In this document: one piece after another, positions 8,227 to 17,127 of the stretch
Layout of the letters: each line of letters starts with the position of its first letter
How positions within the stretch are numbered: the stretch's first letter is position 1
Origin: Streptomyces kaniharaensis
GTDB lineage: Bacteria > Actinomycetota > Actinomycetes > Streptomycetales > Streptomycetaceae
Length of the DNA: 64,000 bases
Assembly: GCF_009569385.1 (NCBI RefSeq)
Contig: NZ_WBOF01000001.1
Span: forward strand, 1,932,001-1,996,000
Direction of reading: 5' to 3'
The notes under the pieces: model-generated
The model's input: only the letters and a program-made list of their open reading frames with translations
The model's database searches: none
Told to the model about the DNA's origin: nothing
Made by a program: the position numbers and the translations under genes

Positions 8227-9501
8227 ATGACCAGCATCTCGCGCAGAACCGTGCTCAGTGCCACCGCGGCGACCGCGGCTCTCGGCGCAGTCACGGCCTG
8301 CTCCAGCGGCGGGACCGGCTCGGGACCGGGCTCCTCACCCACCGGCGGCAACACCGAGCCCGTCCCGCCGGCCACCCCGGACCCGACCAAGGTCACGGTC
8401 CCCAAGGGCACGCCGATCGGTGACGGTTCGAACGCGGACACCGGCCCGCAGCCGAACCAGCCGAAGCCCGAGAAGCTCAAGCCGGGTGAGAAGCCGCCGC
8501 AGTTCGTCGTCTTCTCCTGGGACGGCGCGGGCGGCACCGACGACGGCCAGTTCCCCCGCTTCCTCAAGCTGGCGGAGCAGTACAAGGCCACGATGACCTT
8601 CTTCCTCTCCGGGATCTACGCCCTGCCCAAGGGCAAGGCCGACCTGTACCACCCGCCGAAGCACTCGGTCGGCGCCTCCGACATCCCGTTCCTGTCAGAG
8701 GGCGCGGTCAAGAGCACCCTCAAGCTGATCAGTCAGGCCTGGCTGGCCGGCCACGAGATCGGCACCCACTTCAACGGGCACTTCTGCTCCAGCCGCCCCG
8801 ACAAGAACGGGGTCAACATGTGGACCCCGGAGGACTGGCAGAGCGAGATCGACCAGGCGATCGGGTTCGTGACGCAGTGGAAGACCAACACCGGCTTCAC
8901 CGACGTCGATCCGCTCCCGTTCGACTACAAGAAGGAGCTCATCGGCGGCCGTACGCCGTGCCTGGAGGGGCAGAAGGCGCTTCTGCCGACCGCCGCGAAG
9001 CTGGGCTGGAAGTACGACGCCAGCTCCTCCGGCGGGCTGCAGATATGGCCGCAGAAGGTGCAGGACGGCAAGGTCTGGGACTTCCCGCTGCAGTCCATCC
9101 CCTTCCCCGGACACACCTTCCAGGTGCTGTCGATGGACTACAACATCCTGGCCAACCAGTCCGGCGGCAGCACCAAGGGCGACCCGGCCAAGTACAACGA
9201 CTGGCGCACCCAGGCCCGGGACTCCTACCTGGCCGGCTTCGAGCGCGCCTACAACAGCAACCGGGCGCCGTTCTTCATCGGCAACCACTTCGAGCAGTGG
9301 AACGGCGGCATCTACATGGACGCCGTCGAGGAGACGCTCAAGGCCGTCGCCGCCAAGCCGGACGTGCGGCTGGTCTCCTTCAAGCAGCTGGTCGAGTGGC
9401 TGGAGGTGCAGGACCAGTCCACCCTGCGCAAGCTGCGCACGCTCAACGTCGGCCAGGCGCCGGCAGGCGGGTGGGAGGCGTTCCTGGGCACGGCCGGCTG
9501 A
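8227..9501 (+). CDS. Tat-exported lipoprotein, polysaccharide deacetylase family
   Basis: A 424-residue exported enzyme. The N-terminus carries a twin-arginine signal (S-R-R-T-V-L-S, residues 5-11) and a lipobox ending at Cys25 (A-V-T-A-C), then a G/S/P-rich linker to about residue 95. The catalytic part has the NodB-like pattern F-S-W-D-G-A-G-G and G-H-E-I-G-T-H-F-N-G-H-F-C, with acidic and histidine residues that bind metal in carbohydrate esterase family 4. It presumably removes N-acetyl groups from an envelope glycan. The ATG at 8227 follows GGGGAGA. It lies just before the cslA-glxA glycan locus, separated by a strong terminator. Confidence 0.85.
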   Translation: MTSISRRTVLSATAATAALGAVTACSSGGTGSGPGSSPTGGNTEPVPPATPDPTKVTVPKGTPIGDGSNADTGPQPNQPKPEKLKPGEKPPQFVVFSWDGAGGTDDGQFPRFLKLAEQYKATMTFFLSGIYALPKGKADLYHPPKHSVGASDIPFLSEGAVKSTLKLISQAWLAGHEIGTHFNGHFCSSRPDKNGVNMWTPEDWQSEIDQAIGFVTQWKTNTGFTDVDPLPFDYKKELIGGRTPCLEGQKALLPTAAKLGWKYDASSSGGLQIWPQKVQDGKVWDFPLQSIPFPGHTFQVLSMDYNILANQSGGSTKGDPAKYNDWRTQARDSYLAGFERAYNSNRAPFFIGNHFEQWNGGIYMDAVEETLKAVAAKPDVRLVSFKQLVEWLEVQDQSTLRKLRTLNVGQAPAGGWEAFLGTAG

Positions 9502-9514
9502 CCGAGCCCGACTG

Positions 9515-9560
9515 ATGCGAAGGCCGGACCTCCTCGGAGGTCCGGCCTTCGCATGTCCTT
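9515..9560 (+). terminator. Rho-independent-like terminator after the deacetylase gene
   Basis: An 18-bp perfect stem (9515-9532 with 9537-9554) with a four-base loop, followed by a short pyrimidine run. It separates the deacetylase transcript from the cslA promoter region. Confidence 0.85.
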
Positions 9561-9933
9561 TCGACACCCGGGGCGCGCTCGGAGTGTTAAACCGGTGTCA
9601 ATATCACCACCCGCCCCCAGGTTGGCTTAGAACCATAGTATCTTCATGCTTGCGTGCTGATCATTTCCAGTACCGGTTGCGATCTCCGGTGCCCTCAGCG
9701 AGAGTTGGGCATGTCCAGGATCTCGCGCACCCGGAGGGGAAGCTGGGAGTGCGCGGGATCCTGCATTTCGCAGCCACCGCACCGCCGCACAATTCAATCG
9801 ATTGCCCACGCATTCACGCGCTGAACGGCCCGGAAACTGCCTGAAAGACCGCAGTTCGCCGGGCCGTGTTCTGCCCGGGCGACTCGACGGCACGGCACAG
9901 CAAGACCAAGCAGCACTCCGGGGGGAGTAGAAC
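9561..9933 (+). promoter_or_regulatory. Upstream region of cslA
   Basis: 373 bp with no supported gene. It has a conspicuously less GC-rich stretch (about 9587-9665) that probably holds the cslA promoter and regulator sites. A GGGGGGAG ribosome site ends a few bases before the ATG at 9934. I could not pick a convincing -10/-35 pair. Confidence 0.35.
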
Positions 9934-11979
9934 ATGACGATGCCGTTCTCGCGCCAGCGAAACGCCGGGACGGCCCACGGACGAGACGGCGCAGAGGCCG
10001 ACGGCGCCCTGGCCACCGTTCCCGTCCCCGAAGCCCCTTACGACTACGCCCACTTCAGCCGACTCGCCGGCGCGGCCGTCGACCCCGACGAAGGCGTCCA
10101 CCCGAACGACGGCCCCACGAGCGGAGCGGACGGCGAACCGTACCGCGTCCGGTACCGCAGCCTGCTGCGCCGCGAGCCGCACCGGATCCGCGCGGCCCTG
10201 CTGCTGATGGCCGCCCCGGTGGTGGAGGCGGTGCTGCTCATCTGGCTGCTGTTACCGGAGCACTGGCCCGAGCGCCCCGGGGAGGAGCACGCCTGGGTGC
10301 TGGTCTGCGACAAGGTGATGATCGGGATCATCGCCGTCGTCGAGGTGTTCCGGCTGGTCAACGTCGTCTCCAACACCCACGCGACCCTCGTCGCCCGCGA
10401 CCCGGTACCCGTCACGCCCGAACGGGGCACCCGGGTCGCGTTCCTGACCACCTGCGTGCCCGGCAAGGAGCCGCCGGAGATGGTCCGGGCCACCCTCTTC
10501 GCCGCGCGCAACGTGCGGCACGAAGGCCCGTACGACGTCTGGCTGTTGGACGAGGGGAACGATCCCACGATGCGCGCGCTCTGCGCCGAGCTGGGCGTCC
10601 GCCACTTCAGCCGCCTCGGCCGGCCGCACTGGAACCAGCCCAAGGGCCGGTTTCGCGCCAAGAGCAAGCACGGCAACTACAACGCCTGGCTCCAGGCGCA
10701 CGGCGACGACTACGACTTCTGGGTCGCCGTCGACACCGACCACGTCCCGCTGCCGGACATCTGCGAACGCATGCTCGGCTACTTCCGGGATCCCGACGTG
10801 GCATTCGTGGTCGGACCCCAGGTGTACGGGAACTACCGGAGCTCCGGCTCGTCGGTCACCAAATTCTCCGAGAGCCAGCAGTACCTCTTCCACGCGCTCA
10901 TCCAGCGCGCCGGAAACCGTTACGGCGCACCGATGTTCGTGGGCACCAACAACGCGGTACGAATCCGCGCGCTCCAGTCGATCGGCGGGTTGTCCGACTC
11001 CATCACGGAGGATATGGCGACCGGTCTGGAGTTCCACCACAGCCGAAACCCCGACAGCGGTGCACGCTGGAAGTCCGTCTACACCCCGGACGTTCTCGCC
11101 GTCGGCGAAGGCCCGTCCTCCTGGACCGACTTCTTCTCGCAGCAACTGCGCTGGAGCCGCGGCACCTACGAGACCCTGCTCACCCAGTACTGGCGGGTGC
11201 TCTGGAAGCTCTCGCCCGGGCGGCTGCTCAACTACACGCTGATGGTGTGCTTCTACCCGATGGCCGCGCTGACCTGGCTGCTCGGCGGCCTGTCCAGCGT
11301 GCTCTACCTGGTCTTCGGGGCCTCCGGCGTCCACGTCTCCTCCGAGATCTGGATGATGCTCTACAGCGACGCCGCCGCCCTCCAGGTCCTGCTCTACACC
11401 TGGAACCGCAAGCACAACGTGAGCCCGCACGAGCCGGCCGGCTCCTCCGGGGTCGCCGGCATGGTGATGTCGGCGCTCTGCGGCCCGGTCTACGCGGCCT
11501 CGCTGGTGCAGGCGGTGCTGCGGCGGCGCAGCCGCTTCGTCGTCACACCGAAGGGCGACGCGGCCAGCCCTGACCGGTTCGCCACCTTCCGGCTGCACCT
11601 GTTCTGGACGCTGGTGTTCGGCGGCGCGATCACCGCGTCCTTCTTCACCGGGTACGACCATGCGGCCATGCGCACCTGGGCGTTCATCGCCGTGTTCCTG
11701 ACGGTGCTGCCGATGCTGGTGCTGGCCGCCGACGCCGTCCGCCGACGCCGCGCCCGGCCCACCGCCACCCTCACCGTCACCGGCGGCCACCCGGCGGCCC
11801 CGGTCGTCCGACTCGACCGTCACAACCGACGCGGCCGTCCCGACCGGCCGGGCCCGCTGGACTCGCCCACCGTCGAGCTCCGGAGGCCGGCGGCCCCGCT
11901 CGACCAGCCCACCGTCGAGCTCAGAAAGCCGCCGCTGCCCGGCACGCCCGAGCACGCCGCGCCCACCACCATCCGCTGA
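9934..11979 (+). CDS. cslA: Cellulose-synthase-like glycosyltransferase CslA
   Basis: A 681-residue processive family-2 glycosyltransferase that polymerises and exports a beta-linked glycan. After two N-terminal membrane segments (about 86-150) comes the GT2 domain, with D-T-D-H as the metal-binding DxD, T-E-D as catalytic base region and Q-Q-L-R-W as the acceptor/product motif. Further membrane segments and a P/R-rich tail follow. In Streptomyces, CslA with GlxA makes a tip-located glycan needed for normal hyphal development. Here glxA follows after 27 bp, as in S. coelicolor and S. lividans. Codon 107 (10252-10254) is TTA, the only in-frame TTA I found in this window. Confidence 0.93.
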   Translation: MTMPFSRQRNAGTAHGRDGAEADGALATVPVPEAPYDYAHFSRLAGAAVDPDEGVHPNDGPTSGADGEPYRVRYRSLLRREPHRIRAALLLMAAPVVEAVLLIWLLLPEHWPERPGEEHAWVLVCDKVMIGIIAVVEVFRLVNVVSNTHATLVARDPVPVTPERGTRVAFLTTCVPGKEPPEMVRATLFAARNVRHEGPYDVWLLDEGNDPTMRALCAELGVRHFSRLGRPHWNQPKGRFRAKSKHGNYNAWLQAHGDDYDFWVAVDTDHVPLPDICERMLGYFRDPDVAFVVGPQVYGNYRSSGSSVTKFSESQQYLFHALIQRAGNRYGAPMFVGTNNAVRIRALQSIGGLSDSITEDMATGLEFHHSRNPDSGARWKSVYTPDVLAVGEGPSSWTDFFSQQLRWSRGTYETLLTQYWRVLWKLSPGRLLNYTLMVCFYPMAALTWLLGGLSSVLYLVFGASGVHVSSEIWMMLYSDAAALQVLLYTWNRKHNVSPHEPAGSSGVAGMVMSALCGPVYAASLVQAVLRRRSRFVVTPKGDAASPDRFATFRLHLFWTLVFGGAITASFFTGYDHAAMRTWAFIAVFLTVLPMLVLAADAVRRRRARPTATLTVTGGHPAAPVVRLDRHNRRGRPDRPGPLDSPTVELRRPAAPLDQPTVELRKPPLPGTPEHAAPTTIR

Positions 11980-12006
11980 GCCCGCCTCACGAGGGGACCG
12001 ACCACC

Positions 12007-13938
12007 GTGAAGATCCACAACGCCGGCCGGACCAGGCGCTACGCCCTCGGCAGCACGGTCGCACTGACCGTCGCCGGGATGAACGCGCCGGCCGTCCTCG
12101 GCTTCGCCACCGACCAGTACCACCAGTACGTGATCAACCGCGCCGAGTACAAGGCCGAGTACGGCCACTGGCAGACCCTCACCCTGCCCGCCGACTTCCG
12201 GGTCAACGCCGTCCACGCCTCGCTGCTGCGCACCGGCAAGGTGCTCATCGTGGCCGGCTCCGGCAACGACGAGAAGCACTTCAACGCGGGCACCTTCAAG
12301 AGCCTGCTCTGGGATCCTGCCGGCAACACCTACAAGCTGATACCCACCCCGGACGACATGTTCTGCGGCGGCCACACCTCGCTGCCCGACGGACGGCTGC
12401 TGGTCGCCGGCGGCACCCAGCGCTACGAGAAGCTCGACGGCGCGGTGAAGAAGGCCGCCGGCACCATGCGGGTGCGCAACGAGAGCCCCGACCGCGCCCG
12501 GACGTTCCCCAAGGGCACCGTCTTCGTCGCCTCGAACGGCCGCGAGTACGCCACCACCGCCCCGGTGACCGTCCCGGCCGCGGTCAAGACCGGTTCCGGC
12601 AGCCGGACCGTCGTCACGGCCAGCGAGCAGCACGTCTTCGTCGAGGCCGTCGGCGAGGGCGGGGACTACGTGACCGATGGCCGCGCCCAGTACCGGATCA
12701 AGGGCCTGACCTCCGTCGACGCCCACAACCTGTACGGCATGAGCGACAAGATGACCCTGGAGAAGCAGGAGTACCAGGGCATCCGCTCGGCGTTCGAGTT
12801 CAACCCGGACACCGAACTGTACGAGCAGGTCACCGACATGGCACACGCCCGGTGGTACCCGACCCTGACCGGGCTCGGTGACGGCCGGGTGGTCACCGTC
12901 TCCGGGCTGGACGACACCGGGCAGATCCTCAACGGCAACGACAACGAGATCTACGACCCGAAGAACAAGACCTGGGCCAAGGCCCCCGACCGGTACTTCC
13001 CCACCTACCCCTCGATCTTCCTGACCACCTCGGGCAAGCTCTTCTACTCCGGCTCCAACGCCGGCTACGGCCCGGCCGACAAGGGCCGCGAACCCGGCCT
13101 GTGGGACCTCGCGGACAACACCTTCCAGCCCGTCCCCGGCCTGCGCGACCCGGCCCTGACCGAGACCTCCTCCTCGGTGCTGCTGCCGCCCGCGCAGGCG
13201 CAGAAGGTCATGGTGCTCGGCGGCGGGGGCGTCGGCGAGTCGCCGCTGTCCACCGCCCGCACCGACATCGCCGACCTCTCCGCCGCCAAGCCCGCCTTCA
13301 CCCCCGGCCCGGACCTGCCGGCCGGCGGCACCCGCTACCTCAACAGCGTGATCCTGCCGGACGACACCGTGTTCACCACGGGCGGCTCCAGCGGCTACCG
13401 CGGCAAGAGCGGCAGCGACCTGCTCAAGGCGCAGGTGTACCACCCGGACACCAACGCCTTCACCACCGCCGCCGAGCCGGCCGTCGGCCGCAACTACCAC
13501 TCCGAGGCGCTGCTGCTCCCGGACGGCCGGGTCGCCGTCCTCGGCTCCAACCCGCTCTTCGCGGACGAGGCCAACACCACGCCGGGCGGCTTCGAGCAGC
13601 GGATCGAGATCTACACCCCGGCGTACCTGTTCCACGGTGACCGCCCGCAGCTCACCGCCGTCCCGGAGGGCGCGAAGCTCGGCAGCACCGTCCGGGTCGG
13701 CGCCGCGCGGCCGGAGGCGGTCGCCACCGCCAAGCTGATCCGGCCGAGTTCGGTCACCCACGTGACCGACGTCGACCAGCGCTCGGTGGCCCTGGACATC
13801 ACCGGGCGCACGGCCGACGGCGTCTCGCTCACCCTGCCGGACAACCCCAATCTGCTGCCGCCCGGCTGGTACATGCTGTTCCTGACGGACGCCGCCGGGA
13901 CGCCGTCGCTGGCGCGCTGGATCCAGGTCACCGGGTAG
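12007..13938 (+). CDS. glxA: GlxA-type mononuclear copper radical oxidase
   Basis: A 643-residue membrane-anchored oxidase of the galactose oxidase fold, partner of CslA in glycan modification. By alignment of motifs with galactose oxidase, the Cys-Tyr cofactor is formed by Cys120 (D-D-M-F-C-G-G) and Tyr284 (R-W-Y-P-T-L). The other copper ligands are Tyr496-His497 (R-N-Y-H-S) and His584 (S-V-T-H-V-T-D). The stretch between Cys120 and Tyr284 is much longer than in the fungal enzyme, as expected for GlxA. An N-terminal hydrophobic anchor spans about 12-34. The GTG start follows GAGGGGACC. It is cotranscribed with cslA. Confidence 0.93.
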   Translation: MKIHNAGRTRRYALGSTVALTVAGMNAPAVLGFATDQYHQYVINRAEYKAEYGHWQTLTLPADFRVNAVHASLLRTGKVLIVAGSGNDEKHFNAGTFKSLLWDPAGNTYKLIPTPDDMFCGGHTSLPDGRLLVAGGTQRYEKLDGAVKKAAGTMRVRNESPDRARTFPKGTVFVASNGREYATTAPVTVPAAVKTGSGSRTVVTASEQHVFVEAVGEGGDYVTDGRAQYRIKGLTSVDAHNLYGMSDKMTLEKQEYQGIRSAFEFNPDTELYEQVTDMAHARWYPTLTGLGDGRVVTVSGLDDTGQILNGNDNEIYDPKNKTWAKAPDRYFPTYPSIFLTTSGKLFYSGSNAGYGPADKGREPGLWDLADNTFQPVPGLRDPALTETSSSVLLPPAQAQKVMVLGGGGVGESPLSTARTDIADLSAAKPAFTPGPDLPAGGTRYLNSVILPDDTVFTTGGSSGYRGKSGSDLLKAQVYHPDTNAFTTAAEPAVGRNYHSEALLLPDGRVAVLGSNPLFADEANTTPGGFEQRIEIYTPAYLFHGDRPQLTAVPEGAKLGSTVRVGAARPEAVATAKLIRPSSVTHVTDVDQRSVALDITGRTADGVSLTLPDNPNLLPPGWYMLFLTDAAGTPSLARWIQVTG

Positions 13939-13944
13939 GCGTTC

Positions 13945-13980
13945 AGGGCGGCCCGTCGGCGTTGCTCAGCGGGCCGCCCT
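13945..13980. terminator. Bidirectional terminator between glxA and the GH6 gene
   Basis: An 11-bp stem: AGGGCGGCCCG (13945-13955) pairs with 13970-13980. The right arm lies inside the last codons of the convergent GH6 gene, so the two genes share one hairpin. Confidence 0.75.
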
Positions 13981-15036
13981 CGCCAGCCCCAGCGCGTACG
14001 GCAGCCAGAACTCGCCCGCCCGGGGCTCGCCGCGGCCGCACTCGCCGTCGGACTCGCCCGGATTCTTGATCCACAGGTAGGCGTCCACCCCGGGCCGGCC
14101 GGTGTCGGCGGTCGGCGGATCGCCGAGCGCACGGCCCGGCGGGTTGCACCAGGCGTCGCCGCCCAGCGGGCCGTTGCCGTTGCGGCTGGTGTCGATGACG
14201 AAGTGCTTCCCGCCCAGCGCGGCGGAGAGCCGGCCGCCGTACTCCGCGTCGCGGTCGGTGCCGTAGAAGTTCGAGACGTTCACCGCGAAGCCGTCCGCCG
14301 CGCCGATCCCGGACCTGCGCAACGCCTCCGCCATCGCCGAAGGATCCTGTGCCCAGCCGGGGTTGCCCGCGTCCAGGTAGACCCGCACCTGCGGACGCTT
14401 CTTCAACTCCTGGACGGCGAAGGCCAGCAGGCCGTACCGCTCGGCGGCGACGTCGCCCTTGACCCCGCAGGAGTCCAAGGTGTGCGCGACCGCGTCCGGC
14501 TCCAGGACCACCCAGGCCCTGCGGTCGCCGAGCGCCTCCGCGACGCCGGTGATCCAGGACCGGTAGGAGGCTGCGTCGGCCGCGCCGCCGGCCGAGTAGA
14601 GGCCGCAGTCGCGGTGCGGGATGTTGTAGGCGACGAAGACCGGCGTCCGGTCCGACTCGGCGGCTCGGCGGCTCACCTGCTCCGCGATGCCCCTGGCCGC
14701 CTCCTCGCCGAGCCACTGCGAGGAGGGCTGGGCGGCGATCCTGAGCAGCGCGTCCGCTTCCGCCGTCCGGCCCTGGCCGCGCAGATCCGCCAACTGGCGG
14801 GCGGCGGAGGTCCGGTCGGAGACGTAGAAGGCCTGGCCGGGGAGCTGCGCGAGGCCGGAGCCGTCGCCGTCCGCCGGGGTGGGCGTGGGCATCGGCATGG
14901 CGGCGCTCGGCGCGGCCGTCGCGCCGCCGGCCGATCCCCCCGTCGACCCGCCACAGCCCGCGGCACCCGCCAACAACCCCACCAGGGCCGCCCCCACGGC
15001 CCATCGGACACCCGCAATCCGCCCTACTCGGCGCAC
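13966..15036 (-). CDS. cslZ: Glycoside hydrolase family 6 lipoprotein (CslZ-type)
   Basis: A 356-residue exported beta-glycanase. The signal ends in a lipobox (L-A-G-A-A-G-C) followed by an S/T/P-rich linker, so it should be a surface lipoprotein. The catalytic domain has GH6 signatures: V-F-V-A-Y-N-I-P-H-R-D-C, V-V-L-E-P-D-A-V-A-H and the late G-V-D-A-Y-L-W-I-K-N-P-G-E-S-D-G. It probably trims the glycan made by CslA, as in other streptomycetes. I start at the GTG at 15036 because GGGAGG precedes it; a GTG at 15078 would add 14 residues without a ribosome site. It is convergent with glxA. Confidence 0.9.
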   Translation of the reverse strand: MRRVGRIAGVRWAVGAALVGLLAGAAGCGGSTGGSAGGATAAPSAAMPMPTPTPADGDGSGLAQLPGQAFYVSDRTSAARQLADLRGQGRTAEADALLRIAAQPSSQWLGEEAARGIAEQVSRRAAESDRTPVFVAYNIPHRDCGLYSAGGAADAASYRSWITGVAEALGDRRAWVVLEPDAVAHTLDSCGVKGDVAAERYGLLAFAVQELKKRPQVRVYLDAGNPGWAQDPSAMAEALRRSGIGAADGFAVNVSNFYGTDRDAEYGGRLSAALGGKHFVIDTSRNGNGPLGGDAWCNPPGRALGDPPTADTGRPGVDAYLWIKNPGESDGECGRGEPRAGEFWLPYALGLARAAR

Positions 15037-15198
15037 GATCCGCCCTCCCAGACCCCGTCCGGCGACAGGGTCGGGCACCAGCTAAGCACACCGCGCGCAG
15101 GCCGGCGGCCACCGTCGGTGAACAACGGATGACCACGAACGGACGGGTGACGCCCGCCCGTTCGCCCCGCCCGTCCCTCCGCCCGGTGCGCCGCGTGG

Positions 15199-15927
15199 TC
15201 AGCTCTGCTTGATGTTGGGCACCTGCCAGTCGATCGGCTCGACGCCGAACCCGTCCAGCGCCGCGTTGATCTGCGAGAACGGACGGCTGCCGAAGAACAG
15301 CTTGGCCGACAGCGGCGACGGGTGCGCGCCCTGCACCACCACGTGCTTGGACGTGTCGATCAGCGGCAGCTTCTTCTTCGCGTAGTTGCCCCACAGCACG
15401 AAGACCACCGGCTCGTCGCGCTCGCTCACCGCCTTGATCACGGCGTCGGTGAACTTCTCCCAGCCCTTCGCCTTGTGCGAGTTGGCCTCGTGCGCGCGCA
15501 CCGTGAGCACCGCGTTGAGCAGCAGCACGCCCTGCTCGGCCCAGTGCATCAGGTAGCCGTTGTCCGGCGCCGGGATGCCGAGGTCGGCGTCCAGCTCCTT
15601 GAAGATGTTGCGCAGCGACGGCGGCGTCTTGGTGCCGGGCAGCACCGAGAAGCTCATGCCGTGGGCCTGGCCGTCGTCGTGGTACGGGTCCTGGCCGAGC
15701 ACGAGCACGCGGACCTTCTCGTACGGCGTGGCCTCCAGCGCGGCGAACTCCTGGCCGCTCGGCGGGAACACCTGGTGCTCCGCGCGCTGGGCCGCCACGA
15801 AGGCCGCCAGCTCGGCGAAGTACGGCTTCTCCGTCTCGGCGCCCAGCACCGCGCGCCACGACTCGGGCAGCTCCAGCCCGCCGCCCGCGCCGGCCTCGAC
15901 CACGCCCGCCTCGACCGTGTCCGTCAC
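15199..15927 (-). CDS. ung: Uracil-DNA glycosylase, family 1
   Basis: A 242-residue base-excision repair enzyme that removes uracil from DNA. The water-activating motif G-Q-D-P-Y-H-D gives Asp80, and the leucine-loop motif A-H-P-S-P-L-S gives His202. The uracil-binding V-L-L-L-N segment and the W-G-N-Y-A stretch are also present. I use the GTG at 15927, which follows GGGAGGTAG; an in-frame start at 15945 overlaps that site. It is a stand-alone gene, with about 110 bp to the GH6 gene. Confidence 0.95.
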   Translation of the reverse strand: MTDTVEAGVVEAGAGGGLELPESWRAVLGAETEKPYFAELAAFVAAQRAEHQVFPPSGQEFAALEATPYEKVRVLVLGQDPYHDDGQAHGMSFSVLPGTKTPPSLRNIFKELDADLGIPAPDNGYLMHWAEQGVLLLNAVLTVRAHEANSHKAKGWEKFTDAVIKAVSERDEPVVFVLWGNYAKKKLPLIDTSKHVVVQGAHPSPLSAKLFFGSRPFSQINAALDGFGVEPIDWQVPNIKQS

Positions 15928-16138
15928 GACATCTACCTCCCACACCGCGGCCTTCGGGCCGCATGCCCTCTTTCACCCCGAACGCTACACAGGCCCACTG
16001 ACACTGACGGTCGTAGGTGGGTTCGGTGGTAGTGGCCCACTCGACGGGGAACTCGGCGCGGAACTCGGTGCGGAACCGGACGAACGGGGCCCGCCCCGGC
16101 CATCGGCCGGAACGGGGCCCGTGACGGCAGCGCGGACG

Positions 16139-16918
16139 CTAGACCAGGTCGACCAGGTCCGCGACCGACTTGACCACCCGGGTCGGCCGGTACGGGAAGC
16201 GCTCCACGTCGGCGGCGGCGGTGAGGCCGGTGAGCACCAGGATGGTCTCCATGCCGGCCTCCATGCCCGCGACGATGTCGGTGTCCATCCGGTCGCCGAT
16301 CATCACGGCGGACTCGGAGTGGGCGCCGGCGGTGTTCAGCGCCTCCCGCATCATCAGCGGGTTGGGCTTGCCCACGAAGTACGGCTCGACGCCGGTCGCC
16401 TTGGTGATCAGCGCCGCGACCGAGCCGGTGGCCGGCAGCACGCCCTCGGTGGACGGGCCGGTCTCGTCCGGGTTGGTGCAGATGAACCGGGCACCCTGGT
16501 TGATCAGGCGGATCGCCTTGGTCAGCGCTTCGAAGCTGTAGGTGCGGGTCTCGCCGAGGACGACGTAGTCCGGGTTGTTGTCGGTCAGCACGTAACCGGC
16601 CTGGTACAGCGCGGTGGTGAGGCCCGCCTCGCCGATCACGTACGCGGTGCCGCCCGGGCGCTGGCCCTTGAGGAACTTGGCGGTGGCCAGGGCCGAGGTC
16701 CAGATGCACTCCTCCGGCACCTCCAGGCCCATGCCGGCCAGGCGGGCGCTGAGGTCGCGCGGGGTGTAGATCGAGTTGTTGGTGAGGACCAGGAACGGCT
16801 TGCCGGACTCCCGCAGCCGACGCAGGAACTCCTCCGCGCCGGGGACGGGCGTGCCCTCGTGGATGAGGACCCCGTCCATGTCGGTCAGCCAGGACTCGAT
16901 GGGCTTGCGCTCTGCCAC
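16139..16918 (-). CDS. HAD-IIA family phosphatase (NagD-like)
   Basis: A 259-residue cytoplasmic hydrolase of the haloacid dehalogenase superfamily. Motif I is D-M-D-G-V-L with the nucleophilic aspartate, motif II is L-T-N-N, a lysine follows in G-K-P-N-P-L, and motif III is I-G-D-R-M-D-T-D. The cap between motifs II and III is of the NagD/p-nitrophenylphosphatase type. The sugar or nucleotide phosphate substrate is not evident. The GTG at 16918 follows GGGAGA and fits the usual family N-terminus; the longer frame would add 22 atypical residues. Confidence 0.88.
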   Translation of the reverse strand: MAERKPIESWLTDMDGVLIHEGTPVPGAEEFLRRLRESGKPFLVLTNNSIYTPRDLSARLAGMGLEVPEECIWTSALATAKFLKGQRPGGTAYVIGEAGLTTALYQAGYVLTDNNPDYVVLGETRTYSFEALTKAIRLINQGARFICTNPDETGPSTEGVLPATGSVAALITKATGVEPYFVGKPNPLMMREALNTAGAHSESAVMIGDRMDTDIVAGMEAGMETILVLTGLTAAADVERFPYRPTRVVKSVADLVDLV

Positions 16919-17127
16919 GTGCGTGTCTCCCGAAGTGTTGCAACGTCTTGCGATGGCCCTGACGCGGCACAGCCTAATCCGCACGCCAGGCCGACGGCAT
17001 CACGTCCCGCCCGCCGGAATACGGCCAGGCAGTTGCGCCTGGACCGCCCCGACCACGCGCAGGCCGTCTTCCCCGACCCCTCCGGTGAAACCGGGAGCAA
17101 CCGGGCACCACGTGATTGAGTGGGCGC

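Noticed and set aside
10252..13761. A 1169-residue open frame on the minus strand across cslA and glxA
   Set aside because: It is antisense to two well-identified genes; its sequence is Gly/Val/Asp/Arg-rich without domains, as expected from GC-rich codon bias of the opposite strand.
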